Below, in pieces: positions 27,101 through 39,489 of a DNA stretch of 64,000 nucleotides (positions within the stretch are counted from its first letter, which is position 1; every line of letters begins with the position of its first letter). Made by a program: the position numbers and the translations under genes. A model generated the notes under the pieces. The model was not told the origin of the DNA and did no database searches. It saw nothing but the letters and a program-made list of their open reading frames with translations. Source of the stretch: Lagopus muta (taxonomy: Eukaryota; Chordata; Aves; Galliformes; Phasianidae). The DNA lies in contig NC_064437.1 in the NCBI RefSeq assembly GCF_023343835.1, positions 2,317,501-2,381,500 on the forward strand, read 5' to 3'.

Positions 27101-30100
27101 GTACAGCTTAACTGTGGCAGAATAAAGCACAAATGAACTAAAACTTTTCCCAAACCGCTTGGAAAGAAAAGGAATCAGGAAAGAAAAGCTATTTGGTAGA
27201 TCATCACTGAAATGAAAGGCTTCATCTTTTTGCCTCTGTGCCACAATTTCCTGAAATGTTGTAGAAATGTGAGTCAGAACACATGGATGATGCAGCAGAA
27301 AAGGCCAACTCTCACGTTTTGTAAATGACTCGAGGGTGTGCAACTTTAATTCTTGTTCTAATACTTAGAAGACAGCATTTCCTACTGCATCATGGAGAAA
27401 GATAAAGCAGAAGGGCAAAGAGAAGGATCTCCTCACTAAGATGAATATTCTTGTGCTCAGTGGGGACTGCCCATTGTATTACCATCCATCTTCAAGTGTT
27501 AACACTGTAAGTGGAGCCTCCACTAAAAAAAAACAGGTTGCCAGAGACTTTCTTCTCCTCTCTGCTTTCTCCTTAAGTTTCACTTTTCTTCCAGTTCATT
27601 TTAATTTGTGGTAACCAATTGCTACTTTTGCATCACTGCGCTCAGAAGGATTCATCCCACTGGCCAGACAGTGAAGCAGTAGTTGAAGTAATGTCTAATG
27701 TTGTCAAAAAATTCTATCCCCTCTCTCAAGGTGGAGAAAATGAAAAAGGGAAGGACAGGAAACAACCTTAAGGCATTTGGCATTTAAGGAAACAAGAAAC
27801 AGAATAAGGTATTTGCTATGTTTGTATTTTAAAATGCTGGCTGATATTATAGCACAACTTTGGCAGCATATGTAACTAAATTATCATTTATAATTTGAGC
27901 CACTGCGTTAATGTCTTTTCAGATAGCTGCTTCAGGAGTAGAACAGTTTTCACTGCTTTACCAAGGGACATCAAGTGCTCTGCAATTACGTCTCATCTTG
28001 TAATAGGGAAATTTAAAATCTGTAAAGTCAAACTTTACAACCTTCAACTGTAAAATCACCACCACACATTTAATAGGTAGAAGATTGCCATCGTGAAGTC
28101 TCCTAGTGCTCCGATTTGAAAAATGATTGAACTCTCATTTCATACCTTTACAAACTCTAAGTAGTCCATGTTTGTTCTTTCTCCACCGAGTCTCACTGGA
28201 ACTAATATAATTACAGCTTTTGTGTCTGTTTCTCCAGAATCCATAAAAGAACACTGTCTGTCAATAACATCTGAACTGTAGACTGAAAGGAGACACAAAA
28301 ACATTGGTATGTAAGACACAGCTTTTCAGGCACACCTACAGAATGACATCAGTGGGGCTGACAAAGTGTAACTGCAGCCCTTTGAAAGTATCACTGTCCT
28401 CCTGAAACACAGTTCCTGAGCAACTCCTGACATTGTCATCCTTCCTGACAATGTTATCCTTCCCTGTTTTCAGCAATATTTTGTAGCAATCAACTGCTGC
28501 TGAAGTAAGACACGCTGCCAGGAAAATGCAGAAGGAAGAGCTTAGGAGAAAGGTAATTTAAAGGAGAAAAGTAATTTAAAACTTGAAACACTACACTGGC
28601 AGAATCATAAATGTGTTGGTAATAATAATAATCAATAATTGATTTTAATAAATATTTATGTTCACTGCCAGAAGTTAATACAAAGTGGGCACTGAAAATG
28701 AGTGGAAGTACTTCATGTAGTTACTGCTTATTCCCTCCAAATTAAGAGGGACAGGAAAATCATCACAGGGCAAAGAAATGAGAAACAAACACAAGTTTCC
28801 ACTGTCATTTTAGGTCAGGTAAGGGCATACGATGAACCAGTTTCTGTTTAAAACTGGTGTGATTGATTTCCCATCAGGGAAGGTTGTTGTTCTCCGTCTT
28901 ACCAGCATCAGCCATGACATACGGAGCATTTCTGGCCGCTAAACACAGCCACTAAAACCTACATTTGAAAGACTACATGCATTAGTGTAACATTTCACCG
29001 TGTTTTGGGTTGTTTTTGTCATCATTTTCTGCTCCTGGCCATCCAGAGCCCTGAGCTGCTCTGCTTGTTGTTGTTGTTGCTGACTCCAAGAGCCGTGCTG
29101 CAGCACAAGGAAGGCTACCTGCACCCCTGACTGGCTCTCTATCCTCCTCGCATCTCTGAACTCAAAGCAAAAAGGTCTTCTTCCTATTCTGAGGTCCTGG
29201 TTCAGCATTTGTTTTCCCACTAGGAAAATGGCTAAAAAAGAAACCCTTGATGCAAAAGAAAAGAAAATGTAAATAGCAAAGCTACTCTAATTGAAATGAG
29301 ATAATTTCATCTTGAAAGTAGATTCAGAAGCTGTTAGTGGCCTACTATTCAAACAACACTGAAGCAGAATACAAAAAGGATTAATAAGAGAAGTGCTCAG
29401 GCTCCCCAAATACAAAGCAATTGCAGGCAGACAGACTTCCTGGATTCTGAATTTCACTGTCTTAGTAAGAAACCACACAAGCAATGTTTGAGGCTTTCAA
29501 GTTGTGATGTCTGAGTCTCAAAAGAGCAAACATCTGCCCGTATCAACAACTCCTTTGTCTACATAATCTCATTTATATGGCTCCATTGTTGAGTTTTTTT
29601 TCTTCCTTTAGGGCTTTATTGTCGAGAGCTTATGAAAGGCATAAAGAGCATCTACAGTGTTAGCAAGAATCTACAGTCACAGCACTTACCTGTACAATCC
29701 TGAGCAACATAGACTGTTACTCCCTGCAGCTCAGGGTCTCTTGCTTCTTCAACAGCTTTTCTAAGTACAAACACAAAACTATCATCTCAGGTTATAATAA
29801 AAATAACATTCAATAAACACATATTGTTTGATTTTTAGGAACATGTCGGGGTTTTTTAAAACTGTTGGTGCTTTTTCTTCTATTGCCTTCTATTTCTGGT
29901 CAATACAGATGCAGGGAGATTTTTAAAAACAGAAATCAAAAAAGCAAAACAAAAAAAAGCAAACAAAAACACACAAACAATACAAGTGCAACCCAGATCT
30001 AGTGTACCAGGCAATGCTTTTTCCAAGCAGAGACAGCACTGCCTCTCTACTTAGAGGAAAAAATGAAAATCACACACACACAGCCCACAACAAAAACACC

Positions 30101-33100
30101 CCAACATTACCTTACAGTGAAATTCATATTCAAATAACCAACACCTTTCCATTTAGAACATTTTTCTGTCATGTGCACTGGCATAATAAAGGCTAAATTT
30201 GCTGACAAAGGGATTATTTGCAACTTGATAGATCTCCTTAGCTGACCTCAGTTCATACAAGTAGCCACACATCGGCACCCCTTCCCTCCTGAAATAAAAG
30301 CCAGCTCATAAAAAGCTGCAGGGTTTTGCCAAAACTTTCTAAAAGATCACTGCAGCATTAGGCTGCCCTCAGAGGGATAAGAGTAATGCAGCTAGAAACT
30401 AAGAAGCAAATATATGTCAGTAGTCTGAAGCATGATTATTATTCAAGGACAACATTTGTAAAGGAACTAAACTCTTCAAAATACAAGATTGGCCTCTGGC
30501 TTCCAATACATGCTTGCATTAAACGCTCACTGTCCCTTTATTCCACAGTATATCCTGAAGAACTGTTTAATACAGTTGTTCTCAAGTGATGGGAGTGCTG
30601 TGCATTGTAAGCACTGCCAGAAGAGAAGTGAGATCTGGGAAAGGAATCCTGGGCGCTGCTTCAGAGCACTGCTGAGTTTGTTAGATGGATGCTGGAATAG
30701 ATGTTTTTTCCCCGCATACTAGGGAAATAGGTAACTGCAATTTAAAGCAAGCAGAAGGAATTCTGACAGTTTCTATTACCAAGAAAAAAGTTCAAAACAC
30801 ATAAGAAAACACATAAGTAATGCTAACCTGTCACATCACTGCATGTATTTGCATGAATGCACACACATACACCAGAGCATTTCTGGGCAGGTTTCACCTG
30901 AGGTGAGTCTGCTTCTATACTGAATAGCAAAACTGTTCATGGACATATGGAGAAACACACAGACTTTGACTTCTTCTGCTTCAATGACTTATTAGTGATG
31001 TAGTTTATAGGTGAACTGGTATCTAATAACATAAACGTAGATTATAAAAAAAAACCTGTAATATTCAAAGAAATGGTACAGAAAGGCACCACAGCATGGA
31101 GAAATTTGACTTTCCACTTTTTTTTTAAGCCACACTGAATGTCACAGACCCTTTACTTTTACTGTGATATAATTATAATATTAATAGTCCCATACATTTA
31201 CAGTTTCACAAGAATTTGATATGTGCAAAGAAATGCTGAAAACATCAATTTTAGCTCTGACATTTCATTACACTATCAGTACATTACAGCCCCCAGGTTA
31301 CAGTATAAAAAAAAATCTATAATGTTATGCATGTTCCAAGGTTGAAAGAGTGGTTAGTTTTTAGAACATTTCACTCAATGAAGCTCTACTTAAAATGAAG
31401 CTCTACTTAAAAGCCTGGGTTTGGGAGAGACCTTGGGACTCCTACTGCCCAATGGACAGGAAAACAGGAACGTAGGCTTGTTGTGAATTGAGACCAAACA
31501 GCGGTGCTGAGTTTACTTCCTGCACCTGCTGCTATTTGCACTCCTGCCTCTGAAAAAAGCTCTCCAATTGCTGCTGATACGGACATTTTGTGAAGCCAAT
31601 AATGATCAGTGAGATGTTCAATTAAGCCAAAGTAATCTCATGGTGCTCAGAAATGCTTCTCCCATAACGTGCACAGCACTGTAACAACAAAGAATAACCA
31701 GACTTTTACCTTAAAATGTGTGCAACAACTGCAGGCCCATACCAATCTCCAGCAATTTTCCCAGACTTCTTTCCATATTCTATTAGCTGATGTAAGCCAA
31801 AAGCTGCCAACGGAGAGTCGCCAAACCAAGAAATTATCTTTCTGTGATAAACTTCATTTCTCATTTCACCATCGCCACAGTTTCTCCTTATTCTCTCCTG
31901 GTGGTTTGACAGGATCTTGGGCTCTCTTTCTGCTGTAAGCGATGCTTCCAACGATGCTGTCAGCTTCTTAACTGTGTGGGCTGTCCAGGATTCAGAATCT
32001 GAATTTTCAATGTCCAAGGCATCTGGCCAGACCCAGGCTGCAGGGGGAATTTGAAGATGCACGTTAGGCTTACTGTTCACTTCTTGGTATAATCAGCAGA
32101 GCACCCTCCTTTCTCCCCACAGGTTCTCCAGGCCAACAATGTGTACTTCATACAACAAGATGCCAGCAGTGCTAAAATGTAAACAAAGAACTGAAATGCA
32201 ACAAGATTTGCTTTTATCTTCTGCTAGAAGATGGGAGGAAAGAAATACAGCTATCAGAAGTGTTGGCAAGCAATTTATGCTGAGATCACAGGTCAGACTG
32301 TGTGATCCCACTTAGCTAACATATAAAAGACTGACCTGATTACAAGGCACAGAACAGCCTCACATATTTTAAATACAGAAATTAGCTACCAAGTACCATC
32401 TGAACAGTTTCATTCATGTCAAAGAAGAAGTTTCAAACCCTGATTTTTATTATAATGGTTTGTCAGATATTAAAAAAACAGGTAAGACTGGGGAAATTCT
32501 CATGTAAAAACGAATGCTGCTTCTTGGTGCAGCATCAAAGCAGACTGGCAGAAAAATACACCGCATTTCTTTAGTTAATGAATGTGTCAGTTCCCAGGTT
32601 TACCTGGACTACAAGGCAAACACATTTAAATGTTCAGCACAGCATCGGCAGTGTGCATTTCTAGTAAGAGGTTTCTCTAACAATGCATCTTTCCTGTCTC
32701 GTTCCTATTAATAACATCATGGTGGTTCAGCACATCTAGAGAGCAGTAATGCTTCCTTTGTCAGATGACTGAAAGTCTCTCCCACAAGTCTGAACAACTA
32801 TTTGCAACACAGAGGATGTGAGGAAATCTCTACAACAGTGACCTTACTGTTAGATCAAAAACCATTCTGAAATCTTCAGTGAGTGCCCCAGAAGGCGGTG
32901 GGCAGGCTGCTGTGTGCCAGGAGGGAACAAACGCTATGGATGAGGCTGCCAGACAGGCTGTGATGCCCTGTCCATCCCTGGAGGTGTTCAAGGCCAGGTT
33001 GGATGGGGCCCTGGGCAGCCTGGGCTGCTGTGAAATGTGGAGGTTGGTGGCCCTGCATGGCACAGGGAGGTTGGAGCTTCGTGATCCTTGAGGTCCCTTC

Positions 33101-36100
33101 CAACCCTGGCCATTCTGTGATTCATTCTGCGAGGCGCTTTTGCCCAACAAGACACATTTCAGCAAGGCTGTCATTACAGCAAGAGGAATCCTTTCAAATT
33201 CAGAGAGCAAGAACTGCAGCCCTCCATTTAATTCTTGCTGACGTATCCATGTAAAAGTCTAAGAAACAAAAAGGAAGCACAGAGACAATTGCATTTTAAT
33301 TCCAAAATCCAACTTAGGGCTCCATACGGTCACACATACTGCAAGACCAAACATGGTCTGTTGCAGACCACTTCCACTTTTGTACATATTTGGACTGCCC
33401 CAGAAATATGGCACTCTGCAATCGCCACATTACTTTCTAAACAGAGACTCTTTGGGGACAGTGCAAGGAATTCTTTGTAACCATTGACACGAAAAGCATA
33501 AAGCTGGGGCTTTTTTATTTTGAGCTATTTCGGAACGAGCCGTCACAACCCATACTCCCAGGTAGCCCCACTCACGTTTTGGCTTGCATTTTTTTAAATG
33601 TATGTATAGAAAAAAAGTTATATTTAAGGGATTTGTATTTCTCAGTACAAGATTTTCAAATATTTTCAACCAGTTGAAAGGAATAATGTTAATGTATGTT
33701 TTATGACTTAAAATATCTTCAGCAAAAGGACACTCAGTAAGGCAAGCTGACATTTCAGTGATGACACTGCCAAGAAAGACAACTTTGTGATGCAGCTGGC
33801 TTGGGATTGTGCTCACAGCTTACATCACATTTGCATAGTAAGTACAAAGCATGATCAACACAGGCTTTCAGAACTATCTGCTACTAAAATATTCCTGAGG
33901 ACTACCAAATAGCCTAGTCAACAATAACTTGTATCCTAACTAATGCGCCTCGATGGCTTCAGGCCCTTGTCTTGGATCATTTTGGCAACAAACAGTGGTG
34001 AGAGAGGACAGGAACAGTTCTTTGAAAGGGGCAGTCTGGTAGATTATGGAAGGGATTGAGGAAAAGAGGATGAAAAGACAAGGTGGGTAACTGCGAGATC
34101 CAGAAATAGCCCTGGGCAGGACAAGGCTCAGCTTAGAAGAATGGGGCTGGAATGCAGGCTCAGCCCTTGAAAGCAGAAAGTGTTCCAAGTCTCCTAAAGC
34201 TAGTTCTTTCAAACAGCTGTGATTGAAAGAGTATTCTGAGATAGACGAGGAGGGGAGAAAAAAAAGAGAAGTACATGGGGAAAGGGAGGAAATGAGCTAG
34301 TGAAAATTTCAACACAAAGAATGATCTATGGAAGTTAGATTAAAATCCTTCTATTAACTCAATATATTAATACTAGAAGAAATTGAATAATGTACAACTT
34401 AAAAACTGATAAAAGAACATCACTTTTGCTATAGCCCACAGCTATGGGCTGTGGAACTCATTTCCACATCTTCAGTTCGAGAAACGAGGAAGATTCAAGA
34501 GAATTGGACATTTACATGGCTAATAGCAATACACAGGTATGGGATCACAATTTTTGCTTGTATTTCACTTCCAGTTTCCAGCATATTTCTTTGACAAACC
34601 CTGTGTATGGGAACTGTTGTGTCACAGCCTGAACCACTGATTGAGCACCTGGGGAAAGTCAGTCCTGGGAGCACAGGTGAGGGCAATTCAGCTGTGTGAC
34701 TGGAGGGGGTGGAACCTGGCTCCTCATTTAGACCTCATTTAAGGGCTGACTGTCACTAGGGAAGAATCTCTGGAGATTTCTCCTTAGTGAAGCTTCTTCC
34801 TGCAAGCCTAGCATCTTCTGGTACAAGTGAGTAATCTTCCTCCCTTTCCTTATAGCACCTCTCTATCATGCCAGTCCTCCCATCATCACACCTTTGTTGT
34901 AACACCTTTCCCATTGTATTGCTTTCTCCAATTGCTACACCCTGCTACTCTCCTTTTCAGAAATGGAAGAGCAGGTCAGCTAAAGCAATGCTCTGCCACA
35001 GCATAACAAATTCTAGTATCAAGGAAAAGAAGTCCAGAACCAAAACTAGCTGGAACTTCAAATTCTGGCTGTATGGAGACTTCCGTGCTCCCACCAAAAT
35101 GCCTGTGCTTAATCACACCAAATACAGAGCTCCTTGCTTTAACTTACCTCTACCAAGGAAATGAAGCATAAGGCCTTGAGCCAGCAACATCTGACCAGTT
35201 CTGAGCGTGCAGCCCCAGCCACAGTCTGTTGTGAGTGCAGACCCCTTTATCTGAGGAAATTCCTCTCGGTAGGTCAGCCATATCCTAGAAATGAAATCTT
35301 TACGAAACTCCTCCACGTTTCCTGAAATCTCTGTGTTGATTTTATCAAAGTTGGATCCCTCTGTAGAGAGTTCACCAGATTCTGTAAAGCAAAGCACAGT
35401 TTAAGTTGTAAGGTGGGAACAGGGCTTCTGTTACTGCGATGAAAATACAATATACAGCAATGTAATTAGAAAGATAGGGCAAAGTTAGAAAAAGCAACAG
35501 TTGCTTCAAACACAAGGAGGGAAAATTACACAGCAAATACATGAGAAGTGTGCTGGCTGAAAAAAAGAATAAGAGCCAACAAGTGTCAATGAAATTGCTT
35601 CTGCAAGGAAACAACTGCTTAATTTACTTAAATGTAAGTAGTCTAATAGAGACATTCAGGAAACAAAACCTTTGAAAACTGCATTCTGGAAAATGATAAT
35701 GGAGGTTTTGGTGTCACTCCTCATATGAGAATTGTCACTATGCATTTTTTTTAGAAAATGCCAGTTTGATAGGTAAATAAAGAATAATCTGGAGGGCTGC
35801 TATTTACAGAAAGAACAAGGCTTCACAGCAAAATGCAGACGAAGCAGGTTAGGATGGGTTGCATTAGTGGTGGTGGTCAACATATTTTGAATATAAAGTT
35901 TCTAAGCTTTTCGCATTCACATTTTGAATTCAGTGATCATGAAAGAAGAATCCTCAGAGAGGATTAAAAATGTATACAGAGATCTTGCCAAGTAAGACTG
36001 AAATGTGTTATGTGATGTCTACGTACCATCAGATTTGAAGTGGTAACATTTTCCCAGCAGAAAGACTGGAGAGTTTCTACTGAAGTAAGTTTTTGTTTTC

Positions 36101-36698
36101 AATACCCAACCTGAAATAAATGCCAAACAAATGCAAATCTGTGAGTGAATTGTGAGTGAATTACTTCCACAAGACATTGCTAGTAGCATTTGATTAAGCC
36201 GAAGGTAAGCCCCGAAAGAGGAGTACAGAGTAAATGCACTAAAATCAGGTTTCACTTCCACAAAAATGGGTAATATTACAAAACAGAGGTGAGTGTTCTG
36301 TCTCAAACTTAATGGCTATCCATACATGAACACTTGAATGCTAATGCAATTGTGCTACTGTGCAGAAACTGTTGAGAGACAGAGGTGCTAAAGCAAGTTG
36401 CTTTGTTTTGACTGGGAGTTCATTATTGTGTGGTTTGATTTGGTGGGGTTTCCATCCCCTGCAATAACATACAATAGGTTCTACATATGATCAATGGAAG
36501 TGCAAGGCTATCAATTTTCCTGTAGTATTAACTAACCATGCTTCATCACAACATTAGGTTGCTTGGGGAAAACTCCTTCCATCCAGTGGGGATGGGATTT
36601 GGCCAAACACCGTTTCACTTACTGTATTTCATGTTGTTCCATGCTGACATAAACTTTGATTTGATCTTTTCCACTTCATCTGTCCCTGTGGCCTCCAT
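17938..36698 (-). CDS. ATG4C: ATG4C, cysteine protease ATG4C (complete, 10 coding exons)
   Basis: Autophagy-related cysteine peptidase of family C54. In this family the enzyme trims the C terminus of ATG8/LC3/GABARAP proteins and removes them from lipid in the cytosol. Ten exons with GT-AG borders join without a phase break: 76+84+234+328+71+137+79+77+120+171 nt, 1377 nt in total, giving 458 aa plus stop. The catalytic cysteine sits in GWGC (Cys111) within the exon 4 motif [15 protein letters not shown]. The Asp and His of the triad are D344 and H346 in YMDPHYC in exon 9. The C terminus ends in FVLL, matching an LC3-interacting motif. The fit to my memory of human ATG4C is very strong over the whole length and much better than to ATG4A, B or D. 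The N terminus reads DEVE where human ATG4C has DEVD. The start is the ATG at 36698 beginning [10 protein letters not shown], which matches the family start. Confidence 0.97.
18109..20530 (-). other. ATG4C last intron
   Basis: 2.4 kb intron between the last two coding exons. GC- and CpG-rich for about 100 bp near 20240-20350, next to exon 9. No gene or repeat family was recognised. Confidence 0.85.
20531..20650 (-). CDS. ATG4C: ATG4C coding exon 9
   Basis: Exactly 40 codons, phase 0 at both ends. Encodes [40 protein letters not shown]. The donor is AAAG|GTGGGT and the acceptor TTGCAG|TCATTC. The motif [11 protein letters not shown] is strongly conserved in the family. Confidence 0.96.
20651..24630 (-). 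other. ATG4C intron between coding exons 8 and 9
   Basis: The longest intron within the coding part (4.0 kb). It contains a CA tract at 21150-21162 and a T16 run at 22107-22122. It also has a GC-richer patch at 21480-21790 whose frames are not convincing. No gene seen. Confidence 0.85.
21150..21162 (+). repeat. CA dinucleotide tract
   Basis: About six CA units in an ATG4C intron. Confidence 0.85.
24631..24707 (-). CDS. ATG4C: ATG4C coding exon 8 (catalytic Asp and His)
   Basis: 77 nt encoding [20 protein letters not shown] and then KDFPLE. The D-P-H triplet (D344, P345, H346) supplies the remaining two residues of the Cys-His-Asp triad. The donor is GAG|GTACTA and the acceptor TTGCAG|ATGAC. 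Confidence 0.97.
24708..25368 (-). other. ATG4C short intron between coding exons 7 and 8
   Basis: 661-bp AT-rich intron with intact GT-AG ends. Nothing else seen. The introns at 35382-36026 and 36111-36622 are likewise short and featureless. Confidence 0.85.
25369..25447 (-). CDS. ATG4C: ATG4C coding exon 7
   Basis: 79 nt encoding [20 protein letters not shown] and then YFAGFQ. This is the highly conserved GGKP-containing core segment of C54 peptidases. The acceptor is TTGTAG|GGT and the donor CAAG|GTTAGT. Confidence 0.96.
25448..28145 (-). other. ATG4C intron between coding exons 6 and 7
   Basis: 2.7 kb intron. No coding sequence, CR1 fragment or tandem repeat stood out. Confidence 0.85.
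28146..28282 (-). CDS. ATG4C: ATG4C coding exon 6
   Basis: 137 nt. It encodes [20 protein letters not shown], then [17 protein letters not shown] and MDYLEFVK. The acceptor was set at CTTTCAG|TCTAC, not at the nearby CTACAG, because only the first keeps the frame and restores VYSSDV. The donor is AAAG|GTATGA. Confidence 0.95.
28283..29689 (-). other. ATG4C intron between coding exons 5 and 6
   Basis: 1.4 kb. Holds a short AAT tract at about 28621-28633, near-duplicated short segments at 28545-28580, and a TTG tract near 29068. No gene seen. Confidence 0.85.
29690..29760 (-). CDS. ATG4C: ATG4C coding exon 5
   Basis: 71 nt encoding [20 protein letters not shown] and then DCT. The acceptor is TACTTAG|A and the donor ACAG|GTAAGT. 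It joins the arginine codon AG|A split with the previous exon and the valine codon G|TC split with the next. Confidence 0.95.
29761..31709 (-). other. ATG4C intron between coding exons 4 and 5
   Basis: 1.9 kb, AT-rich, with A-rich simple sequence near 29930-30000. It also has a perfect 17-bp tandem duplication at 31377-31410. No gene seen. Confidence 0.85.
31377..31410 (+). repeat. 17-bp perfect tandem duplication
   Basis: AATGAAGCTCTACTTAA occurs twice head to tail inside an ATG4C intron. Confidence 0.95.
31710..32037 (-). CDS. ATG4C: ATG4C coding exon 4
   Basis: 328 nt, the longest coding exon. It encodes [17 protein letters not shown], a less conserved insert (about residues 155-175), and then [19 protein letters not shown] and [11 protein letters not shown]. 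The phases (2 nt in, 2 nt out) match both neighbouring exons. The insert is where ATG4C and ATG4D differ most from ATG4A and ATG4B. Confidence 0.97.
32038..35147 (-). other. ATG4C intron between coding exons 3 and 4
   Basis: 3.1 kb intron with one CR1 fragment (32938-33125). The remainder is unique AT-rich sequence with no frame I can support. Confidence 0.85.
32938..33125 (+). mobile_element. CR1 3' fragment in an ATG4C intron
   Basis: Plus orientation, opposite to ATG4C. Carries GTCCATCCCTGGAGGTGTTC, AAGGCCAGGTTGGATGGGGC and the 3' end TCCAACCCTGGCCATTCTGT. Confidence 0.9.
35148..35381 (-). CDS. ATG4C: ATG4C coding exon 3 (catalytic cysteine)
   Basis: 234 nt, residues 54-131. The first 20 or so residues ([14 protein letters not shown]...) form the variable linker. 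Then come the conserved block [20 protein letters not shown] and the catalytic motif [15 protein letters not shown], with the nucleophile at Cys111. The donor is AGAG|GTAAGT and the acceptor TTTACAG|AATC. Confidence 0.97.
36027..36110 (-). CDS. ATG4C: ATG4C coding exon 2
   Basis: 84 nt, codon phase 2+27 codons+1. It encodes [20 protein letters not shown] and then KCYHFKSD. The acceptor is TTTCAG|GTTGGG and the donor GATG|GTACGT. This is the conserved N-terminal strand region in front of the protease core. Confidence 0.96.
36623..36698 (-). CDS. ATG4C: ATG4C coding exon 1 (start codon exon)
   Basis: Encodes residues 1-25, [10 protein letters not shown] through NNMKY, plus the first base of codon 26. 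The donor reads TACA|GTAAGTG. The exon continues upstream as 5'UTR to an acceptor (CCTCTAG) whose exon edge is 36707, so the gene has at least one non-coding exon further upstream. Confidence 0.96.
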
Positions 36699-36707
36699 AT
36701 TCAAATT

Positions 36708-39489
36708 CTAGAGGAAAAGCCATCGCTGTCTTGCAAGACATTAAATTCTGCTACTGTAAAAACAAAAACATAAATGTATCCACGGCACAGAGAACGCAGG
36801 GTGTAGTATCACTGCCTGCACATGACCAGAAACAGTAATAAGGTTGCTGAGAGGCAATCACATGTTCCATGAATAAATAATAATAACACTTAATTCCAAA
36901 CATACACTAGTAAAATTACCATACAAAGCTAAATAAAATATAATGTTCTCCAACAACTCTCTATTGCACAACAAACTGATCCAGGGCATGTAAACTGTGC
37001 TAGTGTGTGTGTATGCTCGTTCCAGTTTGCAGTGCAATGAAGAGCTGTATTTCACTGAACAGAACAGACACTATTCTTTTCCATTGAGAAGAATACAGGA
37101 AGTATCTCTTTCTGCTGTCAGAGATTCAGAGCATCAACAAGCATGCCATGGCATGAGAAACTGCATTAGCTTTAGATTTCTAATCAAGACTTTCCTAAGC
37201 CACAGTGTGTGTATGTGGGAGGAACTGACAGACACAGAACATGTTTTGCTGTGTGCACATGGCAGAAAATAGTTACCAACAATGTGTGCAATGACATAAT
37301 TCTGAACAGAATTTACTTGCCAGAAGATGAGCAGAATACTGCCATCAAATCCATGTGTAGTTTACATCCCTTCTAAATATCACCTGCGGTGCAAACAGGC
37401 TCTCTTCTGATTGAATTGTGGAGTTGTTTTTTTTTTTTTGCAGCAGTTCAACTGTATTACAAAAGTGAGAGAGGTAAAATGGGGGTGAAAGGCACTGCTG
37501 TGCAGATCATTCTTGTAGAAAAGTGCTTAAATTGTGTGAAAGGATGTGTGTATTTACTAGCTCTAAATTGCTGAGCGTAATTTATTGATGTTATACATAC
37601 CCTCCTTATTTTAAACAGAGAATCTTGAGCTGCATCTACCTTTCCCTGTGTTGTTCTCCATCGAAGTGGGATCAAAAGCAGATGAAGACACAAGCATTAT
37701 TACTTCTTTCCACTGTGAGCATGTTTTCAGTAAATGAAATTTAACTGCTGATGGCATGATTCCTACTGCTGGTATCTCGGTGAAGAGAGGGTAAAGATGT
37801 TGGGGAGTCAGTGTCTTCAGAGCCCGAAGAAGTGAAAGCACTGCTCAGAGCACTGCAGGTAGGGCATGGAACACAACAATTTATTGCCCAGGCCTTCTCT
37901 AACATGTTATTTGTTATCCTATTATTTTATAAAAATTCATCAAGAATTTTTTGACCCAACAAGAAGCACACAAACATGTGGGAACACTGATGGCTTTCTG
38001 CTCTTGAGAAGTAACAGTTGGCAAAACCCAAGTTTGATTAGCTGTGAATTAAGCTGGGTTTTTTGTAGGGGAAAGAAGAGAAAGACAGTTAAAGGCTGGG
38101 ACTTGATTTGACACCTCTCCCACTCCCACTTTTTTTGTTTAGGGAAGAAAAGGCTGCATAGATGAGCAGCACTGACTTGCTGGCCAAACTGGTGAGAGTA
38201 ATGTATGCAGGAGGTGAGGTGTGCTTCCTCTGGTCAGTGCTTATGTGATGGATCAGAGATGGCCATTTATGTAGAGACCAGTGGTTGCCACAAAAGCTAG
38301 TAACTGTAAAAGCTTCCCCTGGCTAAAATTAGGAATGGAACAAGCTCTACTGTTCCTAAAAGGGCTGAAGGAAAAATGATGAAATGAGAAAAAGCTCATT
38401 TTCCTTTAAAGACAATGCGCTGTCATCTGTGCACATCCTTCTTCCAGCCCTTATGGTGTGATGCTATACATGTGAAAAGGATTCCAAAGAAAAATGCTAA
38501 CATGAAACAGCCAAATCTGTTCTGTTGAAAAATACAGCCCTCCCATTATCACAAGAGCTTCGGTTCCCCAGAGATTAATAAGAGAAGATGGCTGTGAATA
38601 CAGATCTGAGCCCACTGGGCACAGTGCAACCCATTACAAACCTACAGCTGCTGGTTTATACTGGAGCTGTCTCACACAAAAGTTATGTGGGACGCTGGAT
38701 GACAGCAATGGCTCTCGGGGTGAATTCTGTCCTCATGGGCTGCTGCTCCCTGCTGCGTGCAGGGGGAAATTCTTTACAGAGAGAGTGGTGAGGTGCTGGA
38801 ACAGCTGCCCAGAGGCTGTGGATGCCCTGTCCATCCCTGGAGGTGTTTGAGGCCAGGTTGGATGGGGCCCTGGGCAGCCTGGTCTAGTATTAGGTGGGGA
38901 GGTTGGTCGCCCTGCATGTGGTGGGGGGCTGGAGATTCAGAATCTTTGAGGTCCCTTCCAACCCTGGCCATTCTGTGATTCCGTGCTGGGCTGCAGGCAG
39001 CTCAGTGGCTGTTCGTTGGGGTTTTCCCCGTACGTACGAGCAGCCCAGCAGCTGCGCTGAAGGCTGAGTAGCCTCTCAATGCGACTACACCGTTTTTTAA
39101 TTAAAGAATGACGACCGCCCTCACTTTTTTTTTTCTCAGTACAGAAACGGAATTTGTGCAACGACAGCGAGTGCGACCCACGAGTAAACGCCCGCGGGAA
39201 GGCCAGGAGGCCGCACGGGACCTTCCAGCTGCAGGCGCGCGGCCGGCTGATATTTCCTAAAGGACGCGCGAAGCAGAACGGCGCGTAGCCGCGCTCCGTC
39301 ACACCGCGCGCCACTTCATGACACCCGCTCGGACCTCCCCGCGCCGCACTCACGGCGGGGCCGTTTCCAGCCGGCCCGAGCCTTGGCACCGCGCGGCCCC
39401 GGCCCGCCCCGCGCTCGCCGCTGCCCCCGGCTCCGCCCGAGAATACGCGCGGCCACCGCCGCCGTTCCGCTTCGCTTCGCCCCCCTCAC
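36708..39489 (-). other. ATG4C 5'UTR intron
   Basis: Intron between the presumed non-coding first exon and the start-codon exon (bounds depend on which first-exon donor is used). It holds a short GT tract near 37002-37012, a T13 run at 37427-37439 and one CR1 copy at 38762-38984. No coding sequence was seen. Confidence 0.5.
38762..38984 (+). mobile_element. CR1 3' fragment in the ATG4C 5'UTR intron
   Basis: Plus orientation. Begins GGGGAAATTCTTTACAGAGA and ends CCTGGCCATTCTGTGATTCC. Very similar to the copies at 32938 and 45028. Confidence 0.92.

Noticed and set aside
28258-28282. CTACAG as the acceptor of ATG4C coding exon 6
   Set aside because: It would break the codon phase with the preceding exon. 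The acceptor CTTTCAG a few bases upstream restores VYSSDV and keeps the frame.
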